DNA of 64,000 bases from Rhodanobacter sp. Soil772 (GCF_001428385.1 NZ_LMSK01000003.1:448986-512985), one strand, 5' to 3'; shown: positions 53,973 to 64,000, counted from the stretch's first letter. Translations and numbers: made by a program. Notes: generated from the letters alone by a model not told the origin.

Positions 53973-55321
53973 GAAGCCAGCACCACCGGCTCATCGGCCA
54001 GCTTCACGCGGCCACGCAGCGAGTTGCTCATCGCCTCGGTGATTTCCACGTCGACGAACTGGCCGATCAGGCGCGGGTTGCCGGGGAAATTGACGAAACG
54101 CATGTTCTCCGTGCGACCGGTCAGTTCGCTCGGGTCGCGGGTGCTGGGTTTTTCCACCAGCACGCGCTGCACGCTGCCGATCATCGCCTGGTTGATCCGT
54201 TTCGCGTTGGCGTTGATCGCGGCCTGCAACCGGGTCAGTCGCGCATGCTTCACCGCCATCGGGGTGTCGTCGGCGAGTTTTGCCGCCGGCGTGCCGGGGC
54301 GCGAGGAGAAGATGAAGGAGAAGCTCTGGTCGAAGCCGATGTCGTCGATCAGCTTCATGGTCTTCTCGAAATCCTCGTCGGTCTCGCCGGGGAAGCCCAC
54401 GATGAAGTCGGACGACACGCAGATGTCCGGCCGCACCGCGCGCAGCTTGCGGATCTTCTGCTTGAATTCCAGCGCGGTGTAGCCGCGCTTCATCGCGCCG
54501 AGGATGCGGTCGGAGCCGGCCTGCACCGGCAGGTGCAGGTAGTTCGCCAGCTGCGGCACGTTGGCGTAGGCCTCGATCAGCGAGTCGGAGAACTCCAGCG
54601 GATGCGAGGTGGTGAAGCGGATGCGGCCGATGCCGTCGATCTGCGCGATCGCGTGGATCAGCACGGCGAGATCCGCGATGCCGCCATCAAAGGTCGGGCC
54701 GCGGTAGGCGTTGACGTTCTGGCCGAGCAGGTTGACCTCGCGCACGCCCTGCGCGGCGAGCTTGGCCACTTCCACCAGCACGTCGTCGAAGGGACGGCTG
54801 ATCTCCTCGCCGCGGGTGTACGGCACCACGCAGTAGCTGCAGTATTTCGAGCAACCTTCCATGATCGAGACGAAGGCGGTCGGACCTTCCGCGCGCGGCT
54901 CGGGCAGGCAGTCGAACTTCTCGATCTCGGGGAAGCTGATGTCGACCTGCGGCAAGCCGCTGGCGCGCTGCGCCTCGATCAGCTGCGGCAGGCGATGCAG
55001 GGTTTGCGGGCCGAACACCAGGTCCACGTAGGGCGCGCGCTTGACGATGGCTGCGCCTTCCTGCGAAGCCACGCAGCCGCCCACGCCGATCAGTACCGGC
55101 TTGCCATCCTTCTTGTGCTGCTTCCAGCGGCCGAGCTGGCTGAAGACCTTTTCCTGCGCCTTCTCGCGGATCGAGCAGGTGTTGATCAGGATCACGTCCG
55201 CCTCGGACTCGTCCTGGGTCAACTCCAGGCCATGCGACGCTTTCAGCACGTCGGCCATCTTGGCCGAGTCGTACTCGTTCATCTGGCAGCCGTGGGTCTT
55301 GATGAAAAGCTTGCCGCTCAT
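53969..55321 (-). CDS. miaB: tRNA-2-methylthio-N6-dimethylallyladenosine synthase
   Basis: MiaB (450 aa), a radical-SAM methylthiotransferase acting on A37 of tRNAs. N-terminal UPF0004 domain with cluster cysteines in [18 protein letters not shown] and GVGGCVAS. Radical SAM motif [15 protein letters not shown] (CxxxCxxC). [20 protein letters not shown] is typical, and the C-terminal TRAM domain begins around 380. ATG 55321 gives the standard length. Confidence 0.97.
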   Translation of the reverse strand: MSGKLFIKTHGCQMNEYDSAKMADVLKASHGLELTQDESEADVILINTCSIREKAQEKVFSQLGRWKQHKKDGKPVLIGVGGCVASQEGAAIVKRAPYVDLVFGPQTLHRLPQLIEAQRASGLPQVDISFPEIEKFDCLPEPRAEGPTAFVSIMEGCSKYCSYCVVPYTRGEEISRPFDDVLVEVAKLAAQGVREVNLLGQNVNAYRGPTFDGGIADLAVLIHAIAQIDGIGRIRFTTSHPLEFSDSLIEAYANVPQLANYLHLPVQAGSDRILGAMKRGYTALEFKQKIRKLRAVRPDICVSSDFIVGFPGETDEDFEKTMKLIDDIGFDQSFSFIFSSRPGTPAAKLADDTPMAVKHARLTRLQAAINANAKRINQAMIGSVQRVLVEKPSTRDPSELTGRTENMRFVNFPGNPRLIGQFVDVEITEAMSNSLRGRVKLADEPVVLAS

Positions 55322-55568
55322 GGCGTGGGTACCGTGGTTCGTGAGGCTGGATGTGCGATTCGCCGAACCGCGCAGTTTACCCTTGTGAAGGCATGCCTGC
55401 CAGATCAAGCACTTGCGGGTGTTGTGGGGCAGGCACTGCTCGCCGGTTTTTGCCGGTGTCACGGTTGCCTGTCGAACGAGCCGGCGGGCAGTGCCCACCC
55501 ATGCAAAGGCTCATGGAATGAGAAGTGCGCACTTGGCGCCGGCAGCGCATGGCGGCACACTGCGCCCC

Positions 55569-56717
55569 ATGTTCGGCGTCGCAAGCCACGGGGGAAGCGT
55601 CGATCGGCCTGTCGGGGGCTTCCCATTACGTTCGATCCTTTGCGGGGTCGCGTTCGGCTGCGCGCTGCTGTGGTGGCCGGCGGCACGGGCCGGCGTCCTG
55701 TATCAATGCACCGGCGCCAGCGGCGAGACGGTATTCAGCAGCAGCAAGGTCGGGTATCACGGCTGCAAGGCGATCAGCAGCTATGCCGCGCCCACGTCAC
55801 GACGTCGGGCACCGCCGCCGCGGGTGTCGCTGACCGGGGTAACCGGTTCGGTCGCGACCACGGCAGGCAACCTCTCGGCGGGCGGTGCCGAATCGACCTC
55901 GCTGACCGGCGTGCGCGGGACGGTCGAAACCAATGCGCGGCGCGTCGGCGAAGCCCAGGCAGAACAGACGTCGCTGGCAGCGGTGCAGGGCTCGGCCGAG
56001 ACCCGCGCGAAACTTCCCATGGCTGCTGCCGGTGCGCCCGGACAATGGAGCTATCGCGAATCGCACACGGCTGCGGTCGCGGCAACGGCGGTGCCGGTGG
56101 CGGATGACTCGGCGGACAAGATCCTGCGCGGCGCGGTGTATCGCATCGTGCGCGCGGACGGCAGCGTGGAGTACACCAACCTGCGCCCGACCGGCCGCCA
56201 GGGCCATGCGGTGACCATGCTGTTCACCTATATCGCCACCTGCGCCGCGTGCAACCTGCATTCGACGATCCGCTGGGGCAGCGTGTCGCTCAACCTCACC
56301 GCGTACGCGGACACGATCCGCGCCGCCAGCGTCGAGTACGGCGTCGACGAGGCGTTCCTGCGCGCGATCATCCACGCCGAAAGCGCGTTCAATCCGCGCG
56401 CGCTGTCGCTCAAGGGTGCGCAGGGGCTGATGCAACTGATGCCGGGCACGGCCAGCGACATGGGCGTGCTGGATGCGTTCAATTCCGATCAGAACATCCG
56501 TGGCGGCGCGCGTTATCTGGGCTTGCTGCTGCACAACTTCGACGGCAACGAGCGGCTGGCTGCCGCCGCCTACAATGCCGGCCCCGGCGCGGTGCAGCGC
56601 TACAAGGGCGTGCCGCCGTATGCCGAAACCCAGGTCTATGTGGAGCGGGTGGATACCCTGCGCAAACGCTACGGTGCGGCGATCCACCCGCCGCTGGCAT
56701 CGCGCGGGCCGGGTTGA
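55569..56717 (+). CDS. Lytic transglycosylase with N-terminal DUF4124-like region
   Basis: A 382-aa exported muramidase-type enzyme. ATG 55569 puts a signal peptide at about 17-42 (ILCGVAFGCALLWWPAARAG). GVLYQCTGASGETVFSSSKV resembles DUF4124. Three tandem imperfect repeats (SLTGVTGSV, SLTGVRGTV, SLAAVQGSA) fill about 85-150. The SLT domain (about 245-365) has the catalytic Glu in IIHAESAFNPRALSLKGAQG, then LMQLMPGTASDMGV and AAYNAGPGAVQRYKG. It ends one base before the convergent protease gene's stop. Confidence 0.9.
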   Translation: MFGVASHGGSVDRPVGGFPLRSILCGVAFGCALLWWPAARAGVLYQCTGASGETVFSSSKVGYHGCKAISSYAAPTSRRRAPPPRVSLTGVTGSVATTAGNLSAGGAESTSLTGVRGTVETNARRVGEAQAEQTSLAAVQGSAETRAKLPMAAAGAPGQWSYRESHTAAVAATAVPVADDSADKILRGAVYRIVRADGSVEYTNLRPTGRQGHAVTMLFTYIATCAACNLHSTIRWGSVSLNLTAYADTIRAASVEYGVDEAFLRAIIHAESAFNPRALSLKGAQGLMQLMPGTASDMGVLDAFNSDQNIRGGARYLGLLLHNFDGNERLAAAAYNAGPGAVQRYKGVPPYAETQVYVERVDTLRKRYGAAIHPPLASRGPG

Positions 56718-56718
56718 G

Positions 56719-57897
<1,179 letters not shown>

Positions 57898-57966
57898 GTC
57901 GAACGATGAGGTCCCGGCAATCGTGGCGAGTGTTGCGGCGGCTGGACTTCGCCGCGATGCGGTTTA

Positions 57967-57995
57967 TTGTACGGGGCGGGGCCTGACGCTACACT
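57967..57995 (+). promoter_or_regulatory. Possible sigma-70 promoter of petABC
   Basis: TTGTAC (57967-57972) and TACACT (57990-57995) with a 17-base spacer, 62 bases before the petA start. Matches to consensus are modest (3 and 4 of 6). It lies in the gap divergent to the protease gene, the only place for a pet operon promoter. Confidence 0.4.
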
Positions 57996-58057
57996 AACGC
58001 GATTTTTGCGGGGTCCCAAACCCCACTGGCATGACATTGCAAGTACCGGAGAGCCTG

Positions 58058-58663
58058 ATGGCGAACGAAGTCGTCGATCATGGCCGCCGCCGTTTCCTGA
58101 CAGCAACCACCGCGGTGGTTGGTGGTATCGGAATCGTGTCGGCAGCTGTGCCCTTCATCAAGTCGTGGGAACCCAGCGCGCGCGCCAAGGCCGCTGGCGC
58201 TCCGGTTACCCAGTCGCTGGCCAAGATCGAGGCGGGGCAGATGCTGACCGTGTCGTGGCGCAGCCTGCCGGTGTTCGTGCTCAACCGCACCAAGGCGCAG
58301 CTCGATACGCTGCCGATGGTGGACTCGCGCCTGGTGGATCCCAAGTCCGACGGTGCCTCTGCCGACCAGCAGCCGAAGTACGCGCAGAACGAGGGGCGCT
58401 CGATCAAGCCGGAATGGCTGGTGGTGATCGGCATCTGCACGCACCTGGGCTGCGTGCCCGACTTCGTGCCCGAGATCAAGCCCGAGCCGTTCGACCCGGA
58501 ATGGAAGGGTGGCTTCTACTGCCCCTGTCACAAGTCGCGCTACGACCTGGCCGGCCGCGTCTACGCCGGTGTGCCGGCGCCGAAGAACCTGCCGGTGCCG
58601 CCGTACCACTTCATTGATGCAAGCACCATCCAGATTGGCGTGGATCCGAAGGAGGCTGGCTAA
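58058..58663 (+). CDS. petA: Ubiquinol-cytochrome c reductase Rieske iron-sulfur subunit
   Basis: Rieske protein (201 aa) of the bc1 complex. ATG 58058 has GGAG 6 bases upstream; ATG 58031 would add nine residues without such a site. The N-terminus GRRRFLTATTAVVGGIGIVS is a twin-arginine signal-anchor. The [2Fe-2S] ligands are in CTHLGC and CPCHKSRYDLAGRV. petB starts on the last base of the stop. Confidence 0.96.
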   Translation: MANEVVDHGRRRFLTATTAVVGGIGIVSAAVPFIKSWEPSARAKAAGAPVTQSLAKIEAGQMLTVSWRSLPVFVLNRTKAQLDTLPMVDSRLVDPKSDGASADQQPKYAQNEGRSIKPEWLVVIGICTHLGCVPDFVPEIKPEPFDPEWKGGFYCPCHKSRYDLAGRVYAGVPAPKNLPVPPYHFIDASTIQIGVDPKEAG

Positions 58664-59964
58664 TGGCCAACGTATTCACGAGCATCGGCGAGTGGGTCAA
58701 CGAGCGCGCGCCGAACATGATGCCGGCGTACCGCAAGCACATGACCGAGTACTACGCGCCGAAGAACTTCAACCTCTGGTACTACTTCGGTTCGCTGGCG
58801 CTGCTGGTGCTGGTCAACCAGATCGTCACCGGCATTTTCCTCACCATGAACTACAACCCGAGCGCGGCGGGAGCCTTCGCCTCGGTCGAGTACATCATGC
58901 GTGACGTGGAGTGGGGCTGGCTGATCCGCTACATGCACTCCACCGGTGCCTCGCTGTTCTTCGTGGTGGTGTTCCTGCACATGTTCCGCGGCATCATGTA
59001 CGGCTCGTACAAGAAGCCGCGCGAGCTGGTGTGGCTGCTCGGCATGCTGATCTTCCTGGTGCTGATGGCCGAAGCGTTCATGGGCTACGTGCTGCCGTGG
59101 GGCAACATGTCGTTCTGGGGCGCCAAGGTGATCATCTCGCTGTTCGGCACCATCCCCTACATCGGCGGCGACCTGGTCGAGTGGATCATGGGCGATTTCC
59201 TGCCGGCCGATGCCACGTTGAACCGCTTCTTCGCGCTGCACGTGATCGCGCTGCCGATCGTGCTGCTGCTGCTGGTGGTGCTGCATATCGCCGCGCTGCA
59301 CGAGGTGGGTTCGAACAACCCGGACGGCGTGGAGATCAAGAAGGGTCCCAAGGGCAACCGCTGGGATGCGCTGAAGCCGACCGACGGCATTCCGTTCCAC
59401 CCGTACTACACGGTGAAGGACCTGGTCGGCGTGGGCTTCTTCCTGCTGATCGCCGCGTTCATCATCTTCTTCGCGCCGACCTTCGGCGGCTGGTTCCTGG
59501 AACACGACAACTTCATTCCGGCGAACAACCTGGCGACGCCGTCGCACATCAAGCCGGTGTGGTACTTCACCCCGTTCTACGCGATCGTGCGCATGATCCC
59601 GTCCTTCCTCGGCTCGGCCGTGTGGGGCGTGATCGCCATGTTCGGCTCCATCGCGGTGCTGTTCCTGATGCCCTGGTTCGACCGCGGCAAGGTCAAGTCG
59701 ATCCGCTATCGCGGCACCGGCTTCAAGGTGGCGCTGGGCTTGTTCGTGCTGTCGTTCTTCATGCTCGGCGCCGTCGGTGCGGGCATCACCGCCGAGGTGA
59801 TGCCGGTCTGGTTCGGCGACATCGACGTGACGTTCTGGGAGAACCTGTTCGGCCGCGTGATGACGGTGATCTACTTCGGGTTCTTCGCATTCCTTTGGGC
59901 CTACACATACTTCGGCTGGGAAAAGACCAAGCCGGTTCCGGAACGGGTGACGACGCATGACTAA
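58663..59964 (+). CDS. petB: Cytochrome b subunit of bc1 complex
   Basis: Cytochrome b (433 aa), eight to nine membrane helices, binds hemes bL and bH. Heme-ligand His pairs lie in helix B (MHSTGASLFFVVVFLHMFRG) and helix D (LHVIALPIVLLLLVVLHIAA). GYVLPWGNMSFWGAKVI is the Qo-site region, with PEWY replaced by PVWYFTPFYAIVRMIP. It overlaps petC by 8 bases. Confidence 0.97.
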   Translation: MANVFTSIGEWVNERAPNMMPAYRKHMTEYYAPKNFNLWYYFGSLALLVLVNQIVTGIFLTMNYNPSAAGAFASVEYIMRDVEWGWLIRYMHSTGASLFFVVVFLHMFRGIMYGSYKKPRELVWLLGMLIFLVLMAEAFMGYVLPWGNMSFWGAKVIISLFGTIPYIGGDLVEWIMGDFLPADATLNRFFALHVIALPIVLLLLVVLHIAALHEVGSNNPDGVEIKKGPKGNRWDALKPTDGIPFHPYYTVKDLVGVGFFLLIAAFIIFFAPTFGGWFLEHDNFIPANNLATPSHIKPVWYFTPFYAIVRMIPSFLGSAVWGVIAMFGSIAVLFLMPWFDRGKVKSIRYRGTGFKVALGLFVLSFFMLGAVGAGITAEVMPVWFGDIDVTFWENLFGRVMTVIYFGFFAFLWAYTYFGWEKTKPVPERVTTHD

Positions 59965-60718
59965 GCGGCAGCTGCTAATGAAGCGATACATCTTCCCGGT
60001 GGCGTTGGCGTTCAGTCTGATCGTCGGCAGCGCGTCGGTGCAGGCGTCGGAGGAAGGCGGCCTGCCGCATGCCGGCACCAACGTGCAGGACCAGGCTTCG
60101 CTGCAGCGCGGCGCCAAGCTGTTCTTCAACTACTGCGTCGGCTGCCATTCGCTGAAGTACATGCGTTACGAGCGGATCGCCAGCGACCTGGGGCTGACCG
60201 AGCAGGACGTGATGCAGAACCTCAACTTCACCGGCGCCAAGTTCGGTGAGACCGTGGTTTCGCACATGCCGGAAGAGTCGGCCGCCAAGTGGTTCGGCAA
60301 GGCTCCGCCGGACCTGTCGCTGGAAGTGCGCGCGAAGGGCGCCGACTGGGTCTACGCCTACCTCAACTCGTTCTATCTGGACCCGAGCCGCCCGGTGGGC
60401 TGGAACAACACGGTGTTCCCGAACGCGTCGATGCCGTTCCCGCTGTGGGAGCTGCAGGGCCTGCAGACCGCGGAGATGAAGCCGGCCAAGGCTGGCGAGG
60501 ATCCGGCAGTGGAGAAGCTGGTGCTGTCGCAGCCGGGCAAGCTGACCCCGGCGCAGTTCCAGCAGGCGACCCGTGACCTGACCAGCTTCCTGGAATACGC
60601 TTCCGAGCCGGCTGCCTTGCAACGTCATCACTACGGCATTTGGGTGCTGCTGTTCCTGGCGTTCTTCACCTTACTGGCGGCCATGCTGAAGAAGGAATAC
60701 TGGAAGGACGTCCACTGA
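59957..60718 (+). CDS. petC: Cytochrome c1 subunit of bc1 complex
   Basis: Cytochrome c1 (253 aa). Signal peptide about 8-32 (IFPVALAFSLIVGSASVQAS). Heme c site CVGCHSLKYMRY at about 57-68, with the axial Met likely in the MPFPLWELQGL segment. A C-terminal membrane helix (about 228-246) anchors it. ATG 59957 lies inside the end of petB; ATG 59978 is a possible shorter start. Completes the petABC operon. Confidence 0.96.
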   Translation: MTKRQLLMKRYIFPVALAFSLIVGSASVQASEEGGLPHAGTNVQDQASLQRGAKLFFNYCVGCHSLKYMRYERIASDLGLTEQDVMQNLNFTGAKFGETVVSHMPEESAAKWFGKAPPDLSLEVRAKGADWVYAYLNSFYLDPSRPVGWNNTVFPNASMPFPLWELQGLQTAEMKPAKAGEDPAVEKLVLSQPGKLTPAQFQQATRDLTSFLEYASEPAALQRHHYGIWVLLFLAFFTLLAAMLKKEYWKDVH

Positions 60719-60751
60719 GCCTGGAAGGCCTGATCCTGGATAGTATTATCC

Positions 60752-60780
60752 GACTGCGGCGGCCACGAGCCGCCGCAGTC
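60752..60780 (+). terminator. Hairpin after petABC
   Basis: GACTGCGGCGGC (60752-60763), loop CACGA, GCCGCCGCAGTC (60769-60780): a perfect 12-bp stem 34 bases after the petC stop. It is followed by GTCTCACC rather than a T-run, so it may be a weak or factor-assisted terminator. sspA starts 23 bases later, so some read-through is likely. Confidence 0.6.
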
Positions 60781-60803
60781 GTCTCACCGATGGGGAATTG
60801 CGC

Positions 60804-61442
60804 ATGGTCCCAAGCGCTCGCTCGCGTAGCGTACTGACGCTGTACACCACCGCCGATGATGTGCAGTGCCATCGCGCCAGGCTGGTGCTGGCCGCCAAGG
60901 GGGTCGGCTATGAACGGGTCCTGGTGGATCCGGCCAGGCCGCCGGAAGACCTGATCGACCTCAATCCCTACGCCAGCACGCCAACCCTGGTCGACCGCGA
61001 TCTGACCCTGTTCGACACCGCGGTGGTCTGCGAGTACCTCGACGAACGCTATCCGCACCCACCGCTGATGCCGATCGATCCGCAATCGCGCGCGCGCCTG
61101 CGGGTGGCCGCGGTACGCATCGAGAAGGACTGGCTGACCGAAGTGGACATCATCCGCGCCGGCGGCCGACCCGCGGATGCGGCGCGCAAGCGCCTGCGCG
61201 GGCACCTGCTGTCCTCGGTGCCGCTGTTCAAGGCCGCAAAGTTCTTCCTCAACCCGGAAATGAGCCTGGCCGACTGCCTGGTGGCGCCGGTGATCTGGCG
61301 GCTGCCCTGGCTGGGCGTGGATCTGGGGCGCGAGGGCAAGCCGGTGATCGATTACGGCGAGCGTTTGTTCCATAGTCAGGGTTTTGCGCGCAGCATGACC
61401 GATCAGGAAAAGGCGATGCGGCAAGTCCATGAGCAAGAATGA
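60804..61442 (+). CDS. sspA: Stringent starvation protein A
   Basis: SspA (212 aa), a GST-fold RNA polymerase-associated protein. ATG 60804 follows GGGG at 60792; a TTG at 60798 is less likely. The N-terminal thioredoxin-like half reads LTLYTTADDVQCHRARLVLA and LIDLNPYASTPTLVDRDLTL. The C-terminal helical half has FLNPEMSLADCLVAPVIWRL. It lacks a clear GST catalytic Ser/Tyr, as in SspA. Overlaps sspB by 14 bases. Confidence 0.95.
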   Translation: MVPSARSRSVLTLYTTADDVQCHRARLVLAAKGVGYERVLVDPARPPEDLIDLNPYASTPTLVDRDLTLFDTAVVCEYLDERYPHPPLMPIDPQSRARLRVAAVRIEKDWLTEVDIIRAGGRPADAARKRLRGHLLSSVPLFKAAKFFLNPEMSLADCLVAPVIWRLPWLGVDLGREGKPVIDYGERLFHSQGFARSMTDQEKAMRQVHEQE

Positions 61443-61884
61443 AGCAGTACCGATGACCACCAACCGCCCGTACCTGCTGCGGGCGATCTATGACTGGATC
61501 AGCGACAACAACCTGACCCCGTACGTGCTGGTCGACGCCGGGTTCGCCGGCGTGCGGGTGCCGCCGCAGGTGGTCAAGAACGGCCAGGTGGTGCTCAACC
61601 TGGCGATGCGCGCGGTGGCGAACCTCGACCTCGGCAACGAGTGGATCAGTTTCCAGGCGCGTTTTTCCGGGGTCAGCCAGGCGATCCAGATCCCGGTGCA
61701 GGCGGTGCTGGCGCTGTACGCGCAGGAAAACGGCCAGGGCATGATGTTCCCGGCCGAGGAAGAAGGCGGCGACACGCCGCCGCCCGCTCCCGGACCCGAC
61801 GACAGCACGCCGGCGCCGGGTGCCGCTGACGTCGGCGGCGACAAGCCGAAGCGCAGCGCGCCGCATCTGCGGGTGGTCAAGTAA
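61429..61884 (+). CDS. sspB: ClpXP protease specificity-enhancing factor SspB
   Basis: SspB (151 aa), an adaptor that delivers ssrA-tagged proteins to ClpXP. The folded part (about 10-105) has RPYLLRAIYDWISDNNLTPY, then LVDAGFAGVRVPPQVVKNGQ and WISFQARFSGVSQAIQIPVQ. A disordered acidic/Pro tail follows, ending with the ClpX-binding peptide APHLRVVK. ATG 61429 lies in the sspA 3' end; ATG 61453 is possible. Confidence 0.96.
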   Translation: MSKNEAVPMTTNRPYLLRAIYDWISDNNLTPYVLVDAGFAGVRVPPQVVKNGQVVLNLAMRAVANLDLGNEWISFQARFSGVSQAIQIPVQAVLALYAQENGQGMMFPAEEEGGDTPPPAPGPDDSTPAPGAADVGGDKPKRSAPHLRVVK

Positions 61885-61933
61885 GTAGCCGCCGGCTATC
61901 GCATCCGCCGGATCCGGTGGACGCCGGCGGTGC

Positions 61934-62341
61934 TCAGTTCAGCCGGTCGCGCGGACGCGGGCGCAGCGGCACGACGTTGCCGGACGGCGAGGGCAGGGCA
62001 TCGTTTCGTGCGGCGACCTCCTCGTGCGGCAGCAGCTCGATCGTGGGCAGGCTCAGGCTGCTGAGCGCGCTGCCGATCATCCATAGCCGGCCGGGTTCGC
62101 GGTCGTGGCCGTCGATGCTCACCTCGAAACCGTAGCAGCGCTCGATCATGCGCAGGCCGTTGACGCGGCGCAGGCGCACGCCGCGCAGGCCGACGGTTTC
62201 GTCGAGCAGTTGCAGGCCGTGCTGCCGGCATTGCAGGCGTGCTTCCTGCACGGCGCGTTCGCGCGCCACGCTGAGCTTCAGCCACAGCCCCACGATGGCG
62301 CCCAGCGCCAGCAGCAGCAACAGATTGGAGAGGTCGCTCAT
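61934..62341 (-). CDS. DUF3301 family membrane protein
   Basis: A 135-aa protein with an N-terminal membrane helix (about 5-23, SNLLLLLALGAIVGLWLKLS). The rest is a cytoplasmic DUF3301 domain: AVQEARLQCRQHGLQLLDET, VGLRGVRLRRVNGLRMIERC, YGFEVSIDGHDREPGRLWMI. The family is common in gammaproteobacteria and has no assigned role. It is convergent with sspB and downstream of nadC by about 43 bases. Confidence 0.85.
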   Translation of the reverse strand: MSDLSNLLLLLALGAIVGLWLKLSVARERAVQEARLQCRQHGLQLLDETVGLRGVRLRRVNGLRMIERCYGFEVSIDGHDREPGRLWMIGSALSSLSLPTIELLPHEEVAARNDALPSPSGNVVPLRPRPRDRLN

Positions 62342-62384
62342 ACCCGCAGTGTGTGGGCGCAGGCGAGCGGGTGCAAGCTGGTGT

Positions 62385-63242
62385 TCAGTCCAGCCGCAGG
62401 CGCAGCGACAGGTCGACCGCGCGCACGTGCTTGGTCAGCGCGCCGACCGAGATGAAGTCGACGCCGGTGCGTGCGTATTCGCCGATCGTGCGCAGGTCGA
62501 CATTGCCGGACACTTCCAGCGGCACGCGGCCGGCGGTGTGCTGCACCGCTTCACGCATCAGCGCCAGCTCGAAGTTGTCCAGCATGATCCGGTCCACGCC
62601 GGCCTGCAGCGCCTGCTCCAGTTCGCCGAGGTTCTCCACCTCGACCTCGAGCAGCAGCTCCGGGTGCAGCCGTCGCGCCGCCTGCACGGCGGCGGCGATG
62701 CTGCCGGCGGCGATGATGTGGTTTTCCTTGATCAGGATCGCGTCGTACAAGCCCATGCGCTGGTTGTGGCCGCCGCCGCAGCGCACCGCGTATTTCTGCG
62801 CCAGGCGCAGGCCGGGGATGGTCTTGCGGGTGTCCAGCACGCGCACCGCAGTGCCGGCGACGGCGGCGACATAGTCCGCGGTCACCGTCGCGGTGGCGGA
62901 CAGCAGCTGCAGGAAATTCAGCGCCGAGCGTTCCGCGGTGACCAGCGAGCGGGCGTGTCCGGACAGGCGGCAGATCACCGAACCGGGGGCGACCCGGTCG
63001 CCGTCGCGGACCTGCCAGTCGATCCGCACGGCCGGGTCGAACCGGCGGAAGCAGGCGTCGAACCATGCCGTGCCGGCGATCACCGCCGCCTCGCGACAGG
63101 TCAGTTCGGCGTGGGCCTGGGCGTCGACTGGGAGCAATCCCGCGGTGGCGTCGCCCTGGCCGAGGTCTTCGGCGAGGGCGCGTTCGATATCGGTGGCGAT
63201 CTGGGCGGCGTCCGGCACCGCGAACGATGGAGCCTGATTCAT
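62385..63242 (-). CDS. nadC: Nicotinate-nucleotide pyrophosphorylase (carboxylating)
   Basis: NadC (285 aa) converts quinolinate and PRPP to nicotinate mononucleotide in NAD synthesis. Features: RSLVTAERSALNFLQLLSAT, DTRKTIPGLRLAQKYAVRCG (PRPP/quinolinate contacts), GGGHNQRMGLYDAILIKENH, and VEVENLGELEQALQAGVDRI, LEVSGNVDLRTIGEYARTGV, VDFISVGALTKHVRAVDLSL. ATG overlaps the stop of the upstream DUF1631 gene. Confidence 0.97.
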   Translation of the reverse strand: MNQAPSFAVPDAAQIATDIERALAEDLGQGDATAGLLPVDAQAHAELTCREAAVIAGTAWFDACFRRFDPAVRIDWQVRDGDRVAPGSVICRLSGHARSLVTAERSALNFLQLLSATATVTADYVAAVAGTAVRVLDTRKTIPGLRLAQKYAVRCGGGHNQRMGLYDAILIKENHIIAAGSIAAAVQAARRLHPELLLEVEVENLGELEQALQAGVDRIMLDNFELALMREAVQHTAGRVPLEVSGNVDLRTIGEYARTGVDFISVGALTKHVRAVDLSLRLRLD

Positions 63243-64000
63243 TCGGCGGTCGTATCCGCGGCGGGCACGCTACCGGGCTGGCTCAGCTTGTCGACGATCG
63301 CGCTCATCGCGCGGTCGAACAGCGCGTTGGCGGCGAGCACGCGGGCCTGGCCGTCGGTGAGCAGCGCGGTCAATTCCTGCGGCGAGTAGTCGGCCACCTT
63401 CAGGCCGCGCCGGTTGACGAACAGGTAGCGGCCGCTCATCGGGCTGATCCACGACAGCTTGGCGCGGGTCATCGGCTCGTCGGGCAGGCAGAACTCCAGC
63501 CAGGTGCCCGGCTGCAGTGCTTGCACCTGGTGCCATTCCGGGCTGTCCAGCGGCACTTCGACGGTGTCTTCTTCGACGTTGTCCTGCGGTGTGGCGTCGT
63601 GCTCGATGACCGGCTGGATGCTGTCGGGAATCGCCAGCATGGCGGCGTCTTCGTCGACGCTGGCCACCTCGGCGGCATCCAGCGTCTCGCCCAGCTGCTG
63701 CCGGTAATAGGTGTGCAACTGGCCCAGCAGGCGCTCGATGTCCTGTTCCTGGAACGCCACGTTGGCCAGGCCCTGGCGCAGCGCACGCTCGATCCCGGGC
63801 AGCATCTGCCGCAGTACCTGCCGGCTTTCCGGGCTGGCCGCCGGCTTGGTGCTGGCGATGAACTCGTCGACGAAGCGCAGCGCGCTCTTGAACTCGGGCG
63901 AGCTTTCGCCCTGGCGCAGCAGGGTCAGTACCAGATGGTTGGCCCAGGCGCGGGCCAGCACGCCGTGCACCAGCGGCGGCAGCTTGTGCTCGCCGATGCG
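63239..64000 (-). CDS. DUF1631 family protein (3' part, runs off right edge)
   Basis: C-terminal ~253 residues of a larger cytoplasmic protein; the frame stays open to base 64000, so the start is outside. The segments LVHGVLARAWANHLVLTLLR, EWHQVQALQPGTWLEFCLPD and RAKLSWISPMSGRYLFVNRR match the C-terminal part of the DUF1631 family, whose last ~100 residues look PilZ-like. Members are often mis-annotated as thymidine phosphorylase. Function unknown. Its stop overlaps the nadC start by 4 bases. Confidence 0.85.
   Translation of the reverse strand, partial: RIGEHKLPPLVHGVLARAWANHLVLTLLRQGESSPEFKSALRFVDEFIASTKPAASPESRQVLRQMLPGIERALRQGLANVAFQEQDIERLLGQLHTYYRQQLGETLDAAEVASVDEDAAMLAIPDSIQPVIEHDATPQDNVEEDTVEVPLDSPEWHQVQALQPGTWLEFCLPDEPMTRAKLSWISPMSGRYLFVNRRGLKVADYSPQELTALLTDGQARVLAANALFDRAMSAIVDKLSQPGSVPAADTTAE

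Overview
The window is GC-rich bacterial chromosome from a gammaproteobacterium, most likely order Xanthomonadales (Lysobacterales) and probably family Rhodanobacteraceae (Rhodanobacter, Dyella or Frateuria type). The evidence is the gene order flgK-flgL-fliC-fliD-fliS-fliT-pilZ-fleQ-fliE, a polar-type flagellar set with FlhF/FlhG, FleQ and MotC/MotD, petABC followed by sspA-sspB, and intergenic repeats of the kind scattered through xanthomonad genomes. The family assignment is inference from content, not a search result.

Region 1 (1-26949) is a nearly complete flagellar biosynthesis locus on the + strand: hook-filament junction and filament genes (flgK 3' end, flgL, fliC, fliD, fliS, fliT), an atypical PilZ protein, the sigma-54 activator fleQ, then fliE-F-G-H-I-J-K, fliL-M-N-O-P, fliQ-R-flhB-flhA, flhF-flhG and fliA. 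Sigma-54 type promoters (-24/-12) stand before fleQ, fliE and fliL, and a FliA (sigma-28) promoter stands before fliC, which fits a FleQ/RpoN to FliA cascade. The fliP-fliQ junction is split by about 830 bases holding a nested inverted-repeat, multi-hairpin element with no convincing gene.

Region 2 (27012-43636) is chemotaxis and motor. A first unit (cheY-cheZ-cheA-motC-motD-cheW-DUF2802) follows fliA. A short antisense unit encodes a second FliK-like protein and a stand-alone FlhB C-terminal-domain protein. A second unit starts from a very clear FliA promoter (STAS-cheY-cheA), and a third FliA promoter leads cheW-mcp-cheR-cheD-cheB-mcp-STAS. The second set is thus bracketed by two single-domain STAS proteins and closes at a strong bidirectional terminator at 43687-43718.

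Region 3 (43740-64000) is housekeeping. On the minus strand lie a secreted small protein, a Nudix hydrolase, corA, a DUF4105 membrane protein, corC, ybeY and phoH. A + strand tetR-HlyD-ABC ATPase-permease efflux operon follows, then minus-strand acetyltransferase and miaB, a lytic transglycosylase (+), a DegS-like protease (-), the cytochrome bc1 operon petABC, and sspA-sspB. The window closes with DUF3301, nadC and the 3' end of a DUF1631 gene on the minus strand. I see no tRNA, rRNA, CRISPR array, transposase or prophage gene. Most of the window is ordinary; the unusual signal is in the intergenic repeats, the promoter set and the wiring of the second chemotaxis unit.
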